Source of the DNA: Chara braunii
Taxonomy: Eukaryota > Streptophyta > Charophyceae > Charales > Characeae
DNA length: 38,420 nucleotides
Direction: 5' to 3'
Assembly: GCA_003427395.1 (NCBI GenBank)
Contig: BFEA01000247.1
Location: forward strand, 682,598-721,017
Shown: in pieces, positions 24,893-36,273 of the stretch
Numbering within the stretch: the first letter of the stretch is position 1
Layout of the letters: every line of letters begins with the position of its first letter
The notes under the pieces: generated by a model
The model's database searches: none
What the model was told of the DNA's origin: nothing
Seen by the model: only the letters and a program-made list of their open reading frames with translations
Made by a program: the position numbers and the translations under genes

Positions 24893-25476
24893 TTAAACCA
24901 CCACTATCCCTGCTGGCCTAAATTAACTTTTCTCACGGACTGAGTTCTTAGGGGGGGCGGCGACCGCTAGGTGTAGGTGGGTGCGGTCCAAAAATTTTCA
25001 AGTGCTAACTTTGGCGATTTTTCACCCTAAAAAAAATCGACTAAATTTTTTTGAAAAATATCCTGTAGATAAGGTTGTGATTTTTTCAGAAAAAATATCA
25101 AAAAAATAAAAATTAAAAATTAGATTGTGAAGTAAATATCGTGTCGTTTCGTCATATTTTTCATTTTTGTTACTCTACCACGTATAGGTCAACGGAAAGA
25201 GTAACCCAACTTTCACAATTTTTTGCAATCGGAAGGACGACCCAACAAATCTGAAAATTCGACGGTCCAGAGATTTTGTCTTAATCTTTACAAAAAAAAA
25301 ATATTTTAAAAATAAAATAAAATCATATAAATCTCGAAATAAATCGGGGGGGTGATTCGATGCATTTTTGAATTTTGTCACTCCGCCAGTTCCCCCCACT
25401 GTGCTACTAGTAGCCCTCATGGACATGTGCTACCGGTTGCCCCGAATTTATGACAGCGGGGGTAATAGTGGTTTAA
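24893..25476. mobile_element. TTAA-bounded non-autonomous element, copy 2
   Basis: Begins TTAAACCACCACTATCCCTG and ends with the imperfect inverse, roughly 24 bp of terminal inverted repeat, bounded by TTAA on both sides (584 bp). AT-rich interior with internally duplicated A-rich segments. No open frame of significance. Same family as 23609-24009. Confidence 0.65.
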
Positions 25477-28400
25477 CTAGCAGCTGATGGGTTTTTTGCT
25501 ATCGTCATGAGAATGTTATATTTCACTTGTGAGTTCGATTTCATAAATATTTTATAGAATATACAAAGGAGTGTACGTAGAAATGGCTTAGAAATAGGAC
25601 GCATTATGCCCTTGCATCACATCATCGACCTCATATCCTGACTTTTTTTTGTAACTCCCAATGGAAACCCTAGACCGCCTCATACCACCGATGATTATAG
25701 TGGGGGCAACATTCAACCTCTTGATTTAAAAAAACGTGTATATTTATTAGGGTCCGTTATATATATATTGAAGTTGTGTTGTAGGTTGTGAAATATTTAG
25801 AGATGAAAGTTGAGTTTTAAAATTGTGTTAGGTAATTCGTTGACATTTGAGCGACATTGCTTAATTTCCGATAACACTTCAGCTTTTATTTGTTAAACAG
25901 AGTTCGTTCCCTATACAAAAGATGAGTCTCAAAAAAATCAAATGAAAAAAACGAAAGACTACCACAAAACGCAGATAAAATTAGAGTCTAAGTTTAAAAA
26001 AAAACGTTTATAAACGTAATAGGCACTTGAAGAGAATGACATATCATACAATAAATGACTAAAATACTACCACAAAGCGCATATAAGTATTATCGCACAA
26101 GTCCAAGAGAAAACGTTCATAAACATAATAAACATAAATAAGGTGTTTTGTGGAAAATGACACAAGTGAATGTCGCAAGGGGGCGAGATCCTACTAGCAA
26201 AAAGGATTGGATTAAGCTTCTCAATATGCATCGGTCTTAAACAGTGATGCATAAAACCAGTTTAATCTTCATTTCCTTCATGGTGTTCCATATTATGTAT
26301 AAATTTGACATTCAATCCAATATTATTAACCAGTGGGATGACTAGCAAATGACTTTTATATAATTAACATTTTACAAGTCACGAAATGTATAAACTGGCC
26401 ATGAAATATAAATGAAGTATGACTGAGGGAAACATTACAAGTGTTCAGAAATTTGTGTTAGTTTAGATAAAATGCAGTGCAGTCGTAGACTGCTTTCTAC
26501 TGTTATTCGATTGTATGTTTTGTTTTCTTACAAAGTTTTTGCAAATCATCTTAAAGTCCATACAATCGTGAATTGCTCTCTACTGTTGTTCAACTTTTAT
26601 TCAATTACATGTCATATAGTTAAATGTTATATGTTATATATATACGTTATGTAATGCTTAAGCAAATGCTTTTCACACCTACATAATTTTTTGGAGGTGG
26701 ACGATTTATTAAGTATTTATTGTTCCGATGGTTATTGACACACCCTCAAATATAATTGTATTGTTTTTTTTTTTTAATTGCGTTTTTAAATGGATTGTTA
26801 TCAACGACTGTATGAGTTCTTAAAATAAAGGTTTCTTGAATCGTTTTAAACATCCTTCATGTGTAAATTTTCCTTTGCTGCTTTGTAAACGTAAAAACAC
26901 CAGAGTTTCATTGTGAATGTGGATCAAAAATGAATCGTGTAATACAATTATGTTATTTTACTATCATATATTTTTTTTTAAATATATTTCATATCAGTTC
27001 CTTACATCATAATATCTTATTCACACTTTTTATTTCGCCAGTCCTTATATTAAAGAAGAGATCTTGAAAGGTCTGACAATGGTCAATTGAGTGATGGTGT
27101 AAATTTATAATTTTGATATAACCAATCACTCTAATAAAAAATACAATACACAATATGAACGATAAAAACTTTATTGAAAGACATACAAATAGTTTAAAAC
27201 GAAACTAAACTATAAAATAAATTAAAATTTATATATAAACATTGTGCATACAAATATTTTCCTAAATGTAGCCAAGTGCAGTTACATACTCATAGATGCA
27301 TCTGCTCTGCCTCCCCACTCACCAAACGCAAAAGATGAAAACAAAAAAGTAAAAATAAAACAAAATACAATATTTTGTCGATGTACCAACAAATGTAACA
27401 TGTGCTTATGTATTCATGTTAGTCACTTAGGAACCAAATCACTTTGATGTTTTTTTAAGTTGTATATGCATATAAATATAATGACGTACATCAAGAAACT
27501 TATGATAAGAGGAAGTCATGAGGGAAACATTAAAACTATCACTTTTATAACTATATATAATCGCAATTATGTTGCATATAAATGAATCTGATATACTATT
27601 TGTAATTAATTTTTGAAGGGGATAAAATGCTACAAATTTATACTGTTATTATTATTATTATTATTTTTTTGAATATTAATACTAAAAATATTTGTATTAA
27701 ACTTTACACTCATATTCATATACTTTTACCCAAAGTTGACATCGAACACGTTTAAAAATGTGTAAATCTTTGTTATATGATTCGTATTTTTCTTGTTTTA
27801 ATTTCTCATTCTTATTTTCGGAGGATGGATAATCCACACAACAATATAAATATTTAATTTTCTTATATGAGGGACATCCGTTAAAATTGAATATATACAT
27901 AAAGGATAAGCACGCCCCCTGTGCAATGATGATTTGCACAAATAAAAAATAAACTAATTGACGAAGAAGGTGATAATTTTTTATATATATATTTTTATAC
28001 TATTTCTCAATTTATGTTTGTCATCTATTCACTCGAATGAGGTCTCGCATATATAAACTAAGAGATAGTGGGTATAAATTCGAAAATCAGCTGATAATAC
28101 TTCTGCATTTTTGAAAGTGTGTCGTATCGTATGTGGGTTTGTTAATCTATTATATCCCAAAGAACTCAGAACGACATTTTTGCACTGATAATTTTGCGTA
28201 TATATTTGAGTTTTATTACGAGAGATTCACGCATATTCAAGGGTTACAATATAGATCCAACTTGTTGAAAAGGTTGTGTTGTCGGTATCCTTGAGGGCAT
28301 GCTCATTGTACGACTATATTTACTAAGCTATAGTCGTAGTGACATTCATCCAGGTGTGGAAAAAAAATGCAATTAAATATGATATTTATAAAATATTTGT

Positions 28401-28870
28401 TTCAGTATATACGTATAGTTCTTTGGTGGTTGATAGATATATACGAAGTGTTAGATTATATAAAGTGATTTATAGACCTTTGGTGTCATTCATCTAGGTC
28501 TCCAATACTTTCCGAAAGGAGGAGCAACATTTGGTGGTTGATAGTCATATACAAAGTGTTAGATCAGTCCAAATGTTATTCGCGTATATTTTTATCTACA
28601 TGCATTTAAAAGGATTAGTAGCGTAGGGAAACATATATTATTTGCTAGCATAGAACAGTGACCGGGTCCACTTGTCCGACCAGCTAAAAATAATAATAAT
28701 AATAATAATAATTTTAATTTGGTAAAGAATTTCGATGTGATCCCGAGGCAAAAATTGTTCAATTTATTTTATGCATAACATAGGTTTTTGCGGATTTTTT
28801 TATTTTTATTTATTTTTTTGGCTGGAAACTTTCATAGTCCTTTCACAGTCGGACCGCCTAGGAAATTAAG
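25477..28870. other. AT-rich tract, no gene recognised
   Basis: Base composition is visibly more AT-rich than either flank, with many poly-A/T runs and TATATA words. Open frames are short. Small internal duplications occur (25963/26062, roughly 99 bp apart; 26488/26571; 28423/28532). There is a short ATT run near 27645-27665. Confidence 0.5.
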
Positions 28871-29379
28871 GTGACTCGGGCGGTTCGACTGGTAGTAAGT
28901 CTCTCTCCCTCTCCTATCGTGATTGTTTTTTTTCGCAAGCGTCTAGCAGTTCTTGCTTCACGGCCTTCACGCTTGTCTTCCACAAGCTCAACGGGGGAGT
29001 GGTCTCTTCGTCACTGCTCCAAACTGTGTCAAGAGAAGGTCTCCGCCACGCTGATCTCGCTCTCACCCCCTGAGTGGGTCCAGGTGCACCTCCTCTCTCT
29101 CAACCATATTGGTGGAGGTCTTGGCATTCCCAGGATGGAGGAAGAAGTCCTTTCTATGGCTAAATACAAAATTTTGAGTGTCGTAGCCAATACAGCAAGA
29201 CTATAGTCCAATCCTGAAGAAGGTAAAAGAGAGGACCCGAAGGTTTTCTTAGTCAACCTTTATGATGGAAAGTATTGGGAAACAAGACTGTAAATCGATA
29301 CCATGAAAAATTATGTAGTTGGGTACTGCTTGAAAGACCATGTCCATGAGAGTACTCTATGATTCGGAAAAAAAAAAAA

Positions 29380-30012
29380 AGTCGTCATAGAAGAATTGTA
29401 CGACGGGGTCGTTGGAAGCAACTGTGGGGTAAAAGGGACGTTCGATAAGGTTCAAATGCTTTATTGGTGGGATGGGCAATACACATAAATTAAGATATAC
29501 TTATCGACTTGTGACGCTTCTCAAAAAAAAATCACTGTTAATCACTGTTCGTTACAAAGAGCCTCTTTTTTCGCCATTTCCTACCTCGTATGGGGAAAAG
29601 GTCCATATGAATCTAATAACCATGCCGAAAGGAGAAAGAGGGTTGTGGTACATTATCGACGCCCACGATGACCTCACCGGATTCGTAGAAGCTAGGGCCA
29701 TTAAGAAGAAAAATGTGGAGGAGATAAGCGATTTTCTGTTGTAATATATCGCTATGTATGGATACGTAAGAAAAATCGTAATGAACAGGGGGGTTGAATT
29801 CACAAATCAGAAAGTGAAAGAGATATTACAGAGGGCGGGGATCAAAGCGACTTATACAATCACTTATCACCCCCAAAACAATGCGCCGGTTGAGCGGGGA
29901 CATCAAACATTGGTGGAAACCTTGGGAAAATGGTATAAGGGTCGGGAGTGTCAATGAGCACGATTTTTGCGATATGCCGTCTGGGCAGATAACATCACAA
30001 TCAATTTTGTTT
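29380..30012 (+). pseudogene. Ty3/gypsy-type integrase remnant
   Basis: Remnant of a retrotransposon integrase, the enzyme that joins element DNA to host DNA. A decayed zinc-binding (H2C2-like) segment at about 29400-29515 reads GTFDKVQMLYWWDGQYT and then STCD. The core domain at 29560-29954 includes MPKGERGLWYIIDAHDDLTG (first catalytic Asp), KIVMNRGVEFTNQ and PQNNAPVERGHQTLVETL (Glu of the DDE triad). A further piece, FLRYAVWADNITIN, runs to about 30010. In-frame stops fall at 29742-29744 and 29955-29957. The second catalytic Asp position reads Asn. No reverse transcriptase or LTRs are seen. Assignment rests on motif order. Confidence 0.75.
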
Positions 30013-30948
30013 TTTTATGTTTCCTTTGTTTTTGTATGTTTTCGATGAATAGGTATGTGGTTGAGGGTTTGAGGATAATTTTGGGGTTGCTGCTCTCCGT
30101 ACTAACCTTTGCGCAAACTGGATTGACCATCCGGATAATAGTCACATGCAAGGTCGAGTGCCGAAAAAAAAAAAAAAGGCGGACTTTGAAAATTTGGAGG
30201 GCGTTCAAGAGGGTCACGAACTTTGACTAGGCGACTACATGGACACTCCAGGGTATCTTGGAAGTCATAACCAAGTCCGAGTATAGGACCGCTATATGTG
30301 AGGTGGACGATTGACTGCGGTAGCAGACCTTGCCATGACCATCGCCCTATGTTCCAGCGATCGGTAGTAGGCGCAGCGGAAAATCGGCTTCGATGCAACC
30401 CTAACGACGTAATAATCGGCAACAGCGATATGGTATGACCGCATCGGTGGCAGTCGAGTCCAGAATGATACCCAATGATGGTGTACAATTCCGTGTGATA
30501 ATCAAGGATGATCGATCCACGAAGTGTGGAGGAAGAAATATAATCATTGCGCGGTAGGAGCTATCGAGAGACCGAGATAGGGCCTTGGGGGGTATATCAT
30601 TCAGAGGCTTGTGACCGTCACAAGAACGTGACCGGTGAAATAAAGTCGGTCTCAACATAAACAACTCTATGTTGTGCGAATGCTTCATGCAGTCCGGTAT
30701 GGGCCCCAAGACGAAGTTGATTAAAACCACTTATAGTGAGGTGAGGGTGATGGTGATTGAGTTTCGGGGGCGGGGCGAATGAGGAACGACGACCAAAGTA
30801 AGATAGTCCCGTGTTGGATCTTCGTAACCAGACAAAAGGTTAACAACACACTATTTTTTCAGGATACATATGCAACACGTGTTTAACTACACGTCTTCAT
30901 AAGGTTTTCCTTTACTTCAGTTATAAGTTTTCATTGTGGTTTTGTAAG
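30013..30948. other. Unassigned flank between integrase and minisatellite
   Basis: Probably more decayed retroelement sequence, but no domain is recognisable in any frame. Confidence 0.35.
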
Positions 30949-33200
30949 ATTTCAGCATGTTCAGGATCCCACAAATCATAATCGTGGAAGCCAAAGGAGA
31001 GGGGGGTACTTTCTGACCCTTCAGCGCATTCATCCCTTCACGATTGTTCATAACTTTCAGGATGCTCACGGAGCATGGTAATGGGAGCCAAAAGGGAGGC
31101 GGGGTGCTTTCAAGCCCTTCAGGGCATTCACCCCTTCATGATTATTCACAACTTTCAGGATGCCCACAAAGCGTAATAGTGGAAGTCAAAGCGGGGGGGT
31201 GCTTTTAGACCCTTCAGGGTATTCTCCCCTTCATAATTGCTTATAACTTTCGGGAAGCCCACGGGGCATAATAATGAGAGTCAAGGGGGGGGGGGCGGGG
31301 GGGGCTTTAAGGCCCTTCACGGCATTCCCCCCTTAAAGATTGTTCACAACTTTCAGGATGCCGACAAAATGTAGTGATGGAAGTCAAAGTGGGGGTGGTG
31401 CTTTCAGAGCCTTTAGGTCATTCACCCCTTCATGATTCTTCATAACTTTCAGGATGCCCACGGAGCATAGTAACGGGAGTCAAAGAGGGGGAGAGGTATT
31501 TTCAGACCCTTCAAGGCATTCACTCCTTCAAGATTGTTCACAACTTTCATGATGCCCACAAAGCACAATATTGGAAGCCAAATGAGGGGGGTGCTTTCGG
31601 ACCCTTCTAGCATTCACCCCTTAATGATTGTTCATAACTTTCAGGATGCCCACGAAGCACAGTAGTGAGAGTCAAAACGGCGTTCCTTTTAAGCCCTTCA
31701 GGGCATTCACCCTTTCATGATTGTTCACAACTTTCAGCATGCTTACTAAGTATGATAGTGGGAGTGGAAGGGGGGGGATGCTTTCAGGCCCTTTAGAGCA
31801 TTCACCCCTTCATGATTGTTCATAACTTTTAGGATGTCCACGGAGCACAGTAGTGGGAGTCAAAACGGGGGTTGTTTTCAAGCCCTCAGAACATTCAACC
31901 CTTCAACTTTGTTCACAACTTTCAAGATGCCCGCAAAGCGTAATAGTGAAGCCCAAGGGCAGGAGGGGTGCTTTCAGGCCCTTCAGGGCATTCACCCCTT
32001 TATCATTGTTCATAATTTTCTGAACGTCCATAAAACATAGTATTGGGAGCTAAAGGGGGTGGGGAAGTGCATTCAGGCCCTTCAGGGCGTTCACCCCTTA
32101 AAGATTGCTCACAACTTTCAGGATGCCCACAGAGTATGATAGTGAGAGCCAAAGGGGAGGGGCGCTTTGAGACACTTCAGGGCATTCGCCCCCTCACGAT
32201 TCTTAATAACTTTGAGGATGACTATAGAGCGTGATAGTGAAAGTCGGAATGGGGGGGTGCTTCTAGGCCTTTCAAGACATTCTCCCCTTCATGATTGTTC
32301 ACGAAGGGATGAATGCCCTGAAGGGCTTGAAGACTCTCGCCCCCCCTTTGACTCCCACTATTACGCTTTATGGGCATCCTGAAAGTTGTGAACAATCTTA
32401 AGGGGGTGAATGCACCGAGGGGCCTGAACCCCCCTCCCTCCTTGGCCCCCACTCTCATGTTCCATGGATATCATGAAACTTATGAAAACCCACCTAGCAT
32501 AGTAATGGGAGCCAAAAGGCGGGGGGGGGGGGGGGCTTTCAGGCCCTTCAGGGCATTCACCCCTTTAAGATTATTCTCAACTTTCAGGGTGCCCACATAG
32601 CATGATAGTGGGAGTCAAGGTGGAGAGGGGTGCTTTCAACCTTTTCAGGGCATTCGCCCCTTCATGATTGTTCATAACTTTCAAGATGGCTATAAAGCAT
32701 AATAGTGAGAGTCAGAAGGGGGGGGGGGCTTTCAAGCCCTTCAGAGCATTCACCCCTTCATGAGTTATGAACAATCATGAAGGGGTGAATGCTCTGAAGA
32801 GCCTTAAAGCAACCCCCCCTTGTTGACTTCCACTATTACGTTTTGTGGGCATTCTTAAAGTTATGAATAATCATGAAGGACCTTAAAGCACACCCCCCCC
32901 CACCTTTGGCTTCCACTATTACGCTTTGTGGGCATCCTGAAAGTTCTGAACAATCTTGAAGGGGTGAATGCCCTGAAGGGTCTGAAAGCACCCCCCCCTT
33001 CGGCCCTCACTATCATGGTCCATGGACATCCTGAAACTTATGAACAATCTTGAAGAGGTGAATGCCCTGAAAGGGCCTGAAAACACCCCCAGTGACTCCC
33101 ACTATCATGAAGGGGTGAAACCCGTAAAAGCCCCGACACCCTCCTTCGACTTCGACTATCATGCGTCACGGTGTTCACCTCTTGAAGATCTTCATGATTT
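30949..33200. repeat. Minisatellite, ~97-bp units, dimeric, orientation-switching
   Basis: About 23 units. The consensus runs through aactttcaggatgcccac, a purine segment with a G-run, then gcccttcagggcattcaccc. From about 31050 to 32300 two unit types alternate strictly: one begins ttcataac with ccacggagca, the other ttcacaac with cccacaaagc. Orientation is direct to about 32300, inverted to about 32484, direct to about 32763, then inverted to the end. Apparent open frames are repeat translations. Confidence 0.93.
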
Positions 33201-34503
33201 CCAGGGCCAGATCATGTAAAATAACTAAAATTATGAAAGAGCGAATGTTATGAAAGCAATCTATGCCCTTCTAAACATCATCTCAAATAGAAAACATAAT
33301 TTATCCTAAACAATTTAACATGGATTAACCATCAATGGCATTGTTCACCCAAAGCTTCACAATTGCAATCAATTATTCATTGCGTAAAAACAATAATTCA
33401 AACCCGAAAAACCACTTCAATTTTTCCCACATTCAGAGCGTTTTTCTTCGAATATTAATCTATGCGATAACCGCTTGTGCATAATCAGACTGTGACAAAG
33501 GGAACTCTAGCCACCTTAGCGCGAAAGAAGAGAAGGAAAATAGGGGGTTGGGCAGCTACCGGGTCGCTTGTATGGCAAAGTGAGCCTAAGTAATCAAAGG
33601 GGAAGGAGGTGTCAACCGCAAATAGAATATGATACAGACAAACGAGAAGGAAGGGATTGACCCGGAGGGTGTATCGACAAAAAAGGCGAGTGCGTCGTAA
33701 GAATCTTGATAGCTGTCGAAGGAGGGGGCATGGACTCGGTTGCTTTCTTGATAACTGTTTGCTGAGCAGTCAGGTGCCCTCGGATCATCAAACGCGACGT
33801 TTCTCCTTCTTATGCACCTGGACGAAAAAGGGGACAAGTGCAGATAGACTTGAAGATCTACACAAGAAACAGAAGAAAGACGGTTACCGAAGCTCGATCT
33901 GGGGAGAAGGAGGGGGGAGGATTCTATTGGAGAAAGGAGGTGAGAGTGCATTAAGCTAAGAATAAAAGATTGAGCGAGAGCGGGAGGATAGAAAGTGGAA
34001 AAACAAAAAATTGATAAAATTTTTGATTTCGGCGGATGAACTTGGGGAACTGACCGAAGATTGAGCAGCGAGAAAGGAAAGGGGAGTATAAAAGAGAGAA
34101 AAAAAAAAGGGGGGGGGGAATGCACTCGAGTAGCGAACTGGCCGGAGAGCGCTCGAGGAATTAGACGGTGCGAGGAGATGTACGAGGAAACGAAGGAGCT
34201 CGAGAAAGAAGGGGAGGGGGAGATCGGAGAGTGCACGGACTAGTGTCTGAGTGTGAGTCAAGAATCCTCGCCCGCGAACGGGCCGGAGGTATGCACAACA
34301 ACCTAGTAGGGAGTAAGAGAGTTGAGGGGACGAGCTCGAGGAAGCTACTTCTGCCATCCCGAAGATCGGCGAGTGCCCGTTCGAAGGCCAAGACGAGCTC
34401 CGCAATAGTCAAGGTGACGAGAGCCCGAAGGGGTGGGACGAAAGGTGGTACCAGACGGTGAGGAAGGAAGGGATAATAAGAAAATAAGAGAGGGAAGGAG
34501 GAG
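33201..34503. other. Unassigned stretch, purine-rich on the plus strand
   Basis: From about 33480 the plus strand is dominated by A and G with gaagg/ggaga words. The long Ser/Pro/Phe/Leu-rich frames on the minus strand follow from that bias. No gene recognised. Confidence 0.45.

Positions 34504-34536
<33 letters not shown>
34504..34536 (+). repeat. Poly(A) run
   Basis: 33 consecutive A within purine-rich DNA. It could be the tail of an old retroposed copy, but no upstream transcript is recognised. Confidence 0.9.
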
Positions 34537-34537
<1 letters not shown>

Positions 34538-34969
34538 CACTCATGAGGACTTGCGGAAGCATACAAACGGAACGGGATCGAGAGAGGAGGACGCAAAGAC
34601 GGGAGCTCGGGATAGTCACTAAAGAATGCGAAAAGCGGCTTCCATAGAGCACGCTCGACCTTATGATGGCAAAATCCACCTGGATTGGAGGAAAAAGGGT
34701 GTGGATAGAGGGGAAGTGAGGTGCGACGGAACGTACGCACGATAAACGTTTGAGACAAGGGGCGGACAACGAGCTATCGAAGAAGCCGACAGAAGAAAGA
34801 AAGCGGGAAGGCATACATACGTGCTCATTGTGCGCTCCAGCGGATGCGACTGGACAACTGAGAGAATATCTGCTACACGTCACCTCAATGTAGGTACCAA
34901 TGAGTGCACGACCTTGACATGGGCCAGAGTGAATGTGTGAAGTCGAGCGGGTATGAAACTTGGCTTATC

Positions 34970-34980
<11 letters not shown>

Positions 34981-35063
<83 letters not shown>

Positions 35064-35064
35064 N

Positions 35065-35152
<88 letters not shown>
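34981..35152 (+). repeat. (GA)n microsatellite with one N
   Basis: 172 bp of GA, preceded by gcgcgcgcgc, with an N at 35064. It is the longest dinucleotide tract in the window and precedes copy 1 of the triplicated module. Confidence 0.96.
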
Positions 35153-35156
<4 letters not shown>

Positions 35157-35345
35157 GACGTCGACCGCTCCTCTGGCGTTTTTGTGACTGGGGCTGTCGA
35201 ATATCCGTTTCTTGGTCAGTCGACTCATTCTGTATCCAGTCTGACATCGGGGATTGGTGAATCAGTGTGGCGCGACCCATTGTACGACCGTTGAAGGCTA
35301 GAAGCAAGGATTCCTTTTAAGTATCACACGTATGTGTGCTATGGG

Positions 35346-35425
<80 letters not shown>

Positions 35426-36110
35426 GACAACATCAACCTCTCCCTTGGTGTTCTTGTGACTGTGGCTGACGAATATTCGTTTCACGGTCAATCGACTTGT
35501 CCTGTTTCCAGTTTGATATCGGGGTAGGTGCATGAGTGTAGCGTGACACGTTGTATGGGCATTGAAGGCTGAAAGCAAGGATTCCTTTTGAGTATCACAC
35601 GCGTGTGTGCTATGGGTGGGAAAGAGTGAGAGAGGGAGAGGGAGAGAGGGGGAGAGAGAGAGAAGAGGTGGGTATTTTCTGTAAGCCCATAAGACCACCG
35701 CGTTTCCATAATTCAAGGAATTTTGACGTTCATGGGACACGCGGCACGTGAAGGAAATTGGAAGGGCTAAATTGTGAGGGAATAATTTCGCGCGAGTCAG
35801 TTCCCTATCTTGTTTGCGGTGACTTTTCTGTGTGCGTTTAAGTCCGTGTGTGTGTGTATGTGTGTAAGTATGTGTTGAGAGAGAGAGGGAGAGAGAGAGA
35901 GACAACAATGTTAACCACTCCCCTGACGTTCTCGTGACTGGGGCTGTCGAATATCTGTTTCTCGGTCAGTCGACTCGTTCTGTATCCAGTCTAACATCGG
36001 GGGTAGGTGGATGAGTGTGGCGTGACATGTTGTAAGGGCGTTGAAAGTTGGAAGCAAGGATTCCTTTGGATTATCACACGTCGTGCGTGTGCTACAAGTG
36101 GCAGAGAGAC
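35153..36110 (+). repeat. Three copies of a ~200-bp module separated by GA tracts
   Basis: Copies at about 35153-35349, 35425-35630 and 35903-36105. Each has ttcttgtgactg- or ctcgtgactg-like sequence, a gtcagtcgac-like core, gaagcaaggattcctttt and a terminal cacac/gtgtgct hairpin-like end. Each is preceded by a GA tract (34981-35152, 35350-35424, 35874-35902). 35631-35873 is unique filler. Confidence 0.87.
35350..35424 (+). repeat. (GA)n microsatellite
   Basis: 75-bp GA tract between copies 1 and 2 of the triplicated module. Confidence 0.95.
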
Positions 36111-36134
36111 GGAAAGAAAAGGAGTCGAACGTAC

Positions 36135-36273
36135 CTGCTACAGGCTTAATAGCCCGCTGGCCTCGAGAGGTCGGTGTCCGTAGATAGCGGTAGACTCCTG
36201 CAAGGAGGCGGTTGTCGGGCTTCTTAACTTGTATCAGGGACCGTGAGAGGTTCCAAAGATGAGGGTTTCCTCT
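36135..36273 (-). other. Candidate orphan coding exon
   Basis: On the minus strand the acceptor tttttttttgtgcag is followed by 46 open codons (including SLIQVKKPDNRLLAGVYRYL) and the donor GTACGT. Splice signals are good and the frame is open, but the peptide is not recognised. Partner exons are uncertain (see 37390-37466), so a gene is not claimed. Confidence 0.25.

Noticed and set aside
31816-32600. Repeat proteins encoded by the minisatellite
   Set aside because: Unit length varies with the G-run, so frames break every few units. No start context or splice signals support translation.
30949-33200. CRISPR array
   Set aside because: Units are diverged ~97-bp tandem repeats with no unique spacers, in a eukaryotic genome without cas genes.
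33586-34883. Long minus-strand frames of 216 and 240 codons
   Set aside because: They are Ser/Pro/Phe/Leu-rich translations of the pyrimidine strand of purine-rich DNA, including a poly-A run read as poly-Phe.
34885-35908. Frames encoding Arg-Glu or Leu-Ser repeats
   Set aside because: Direct translation of GA/CT microsatellites. The same holds near 782-935, 10540-10923 and 18416-18820.
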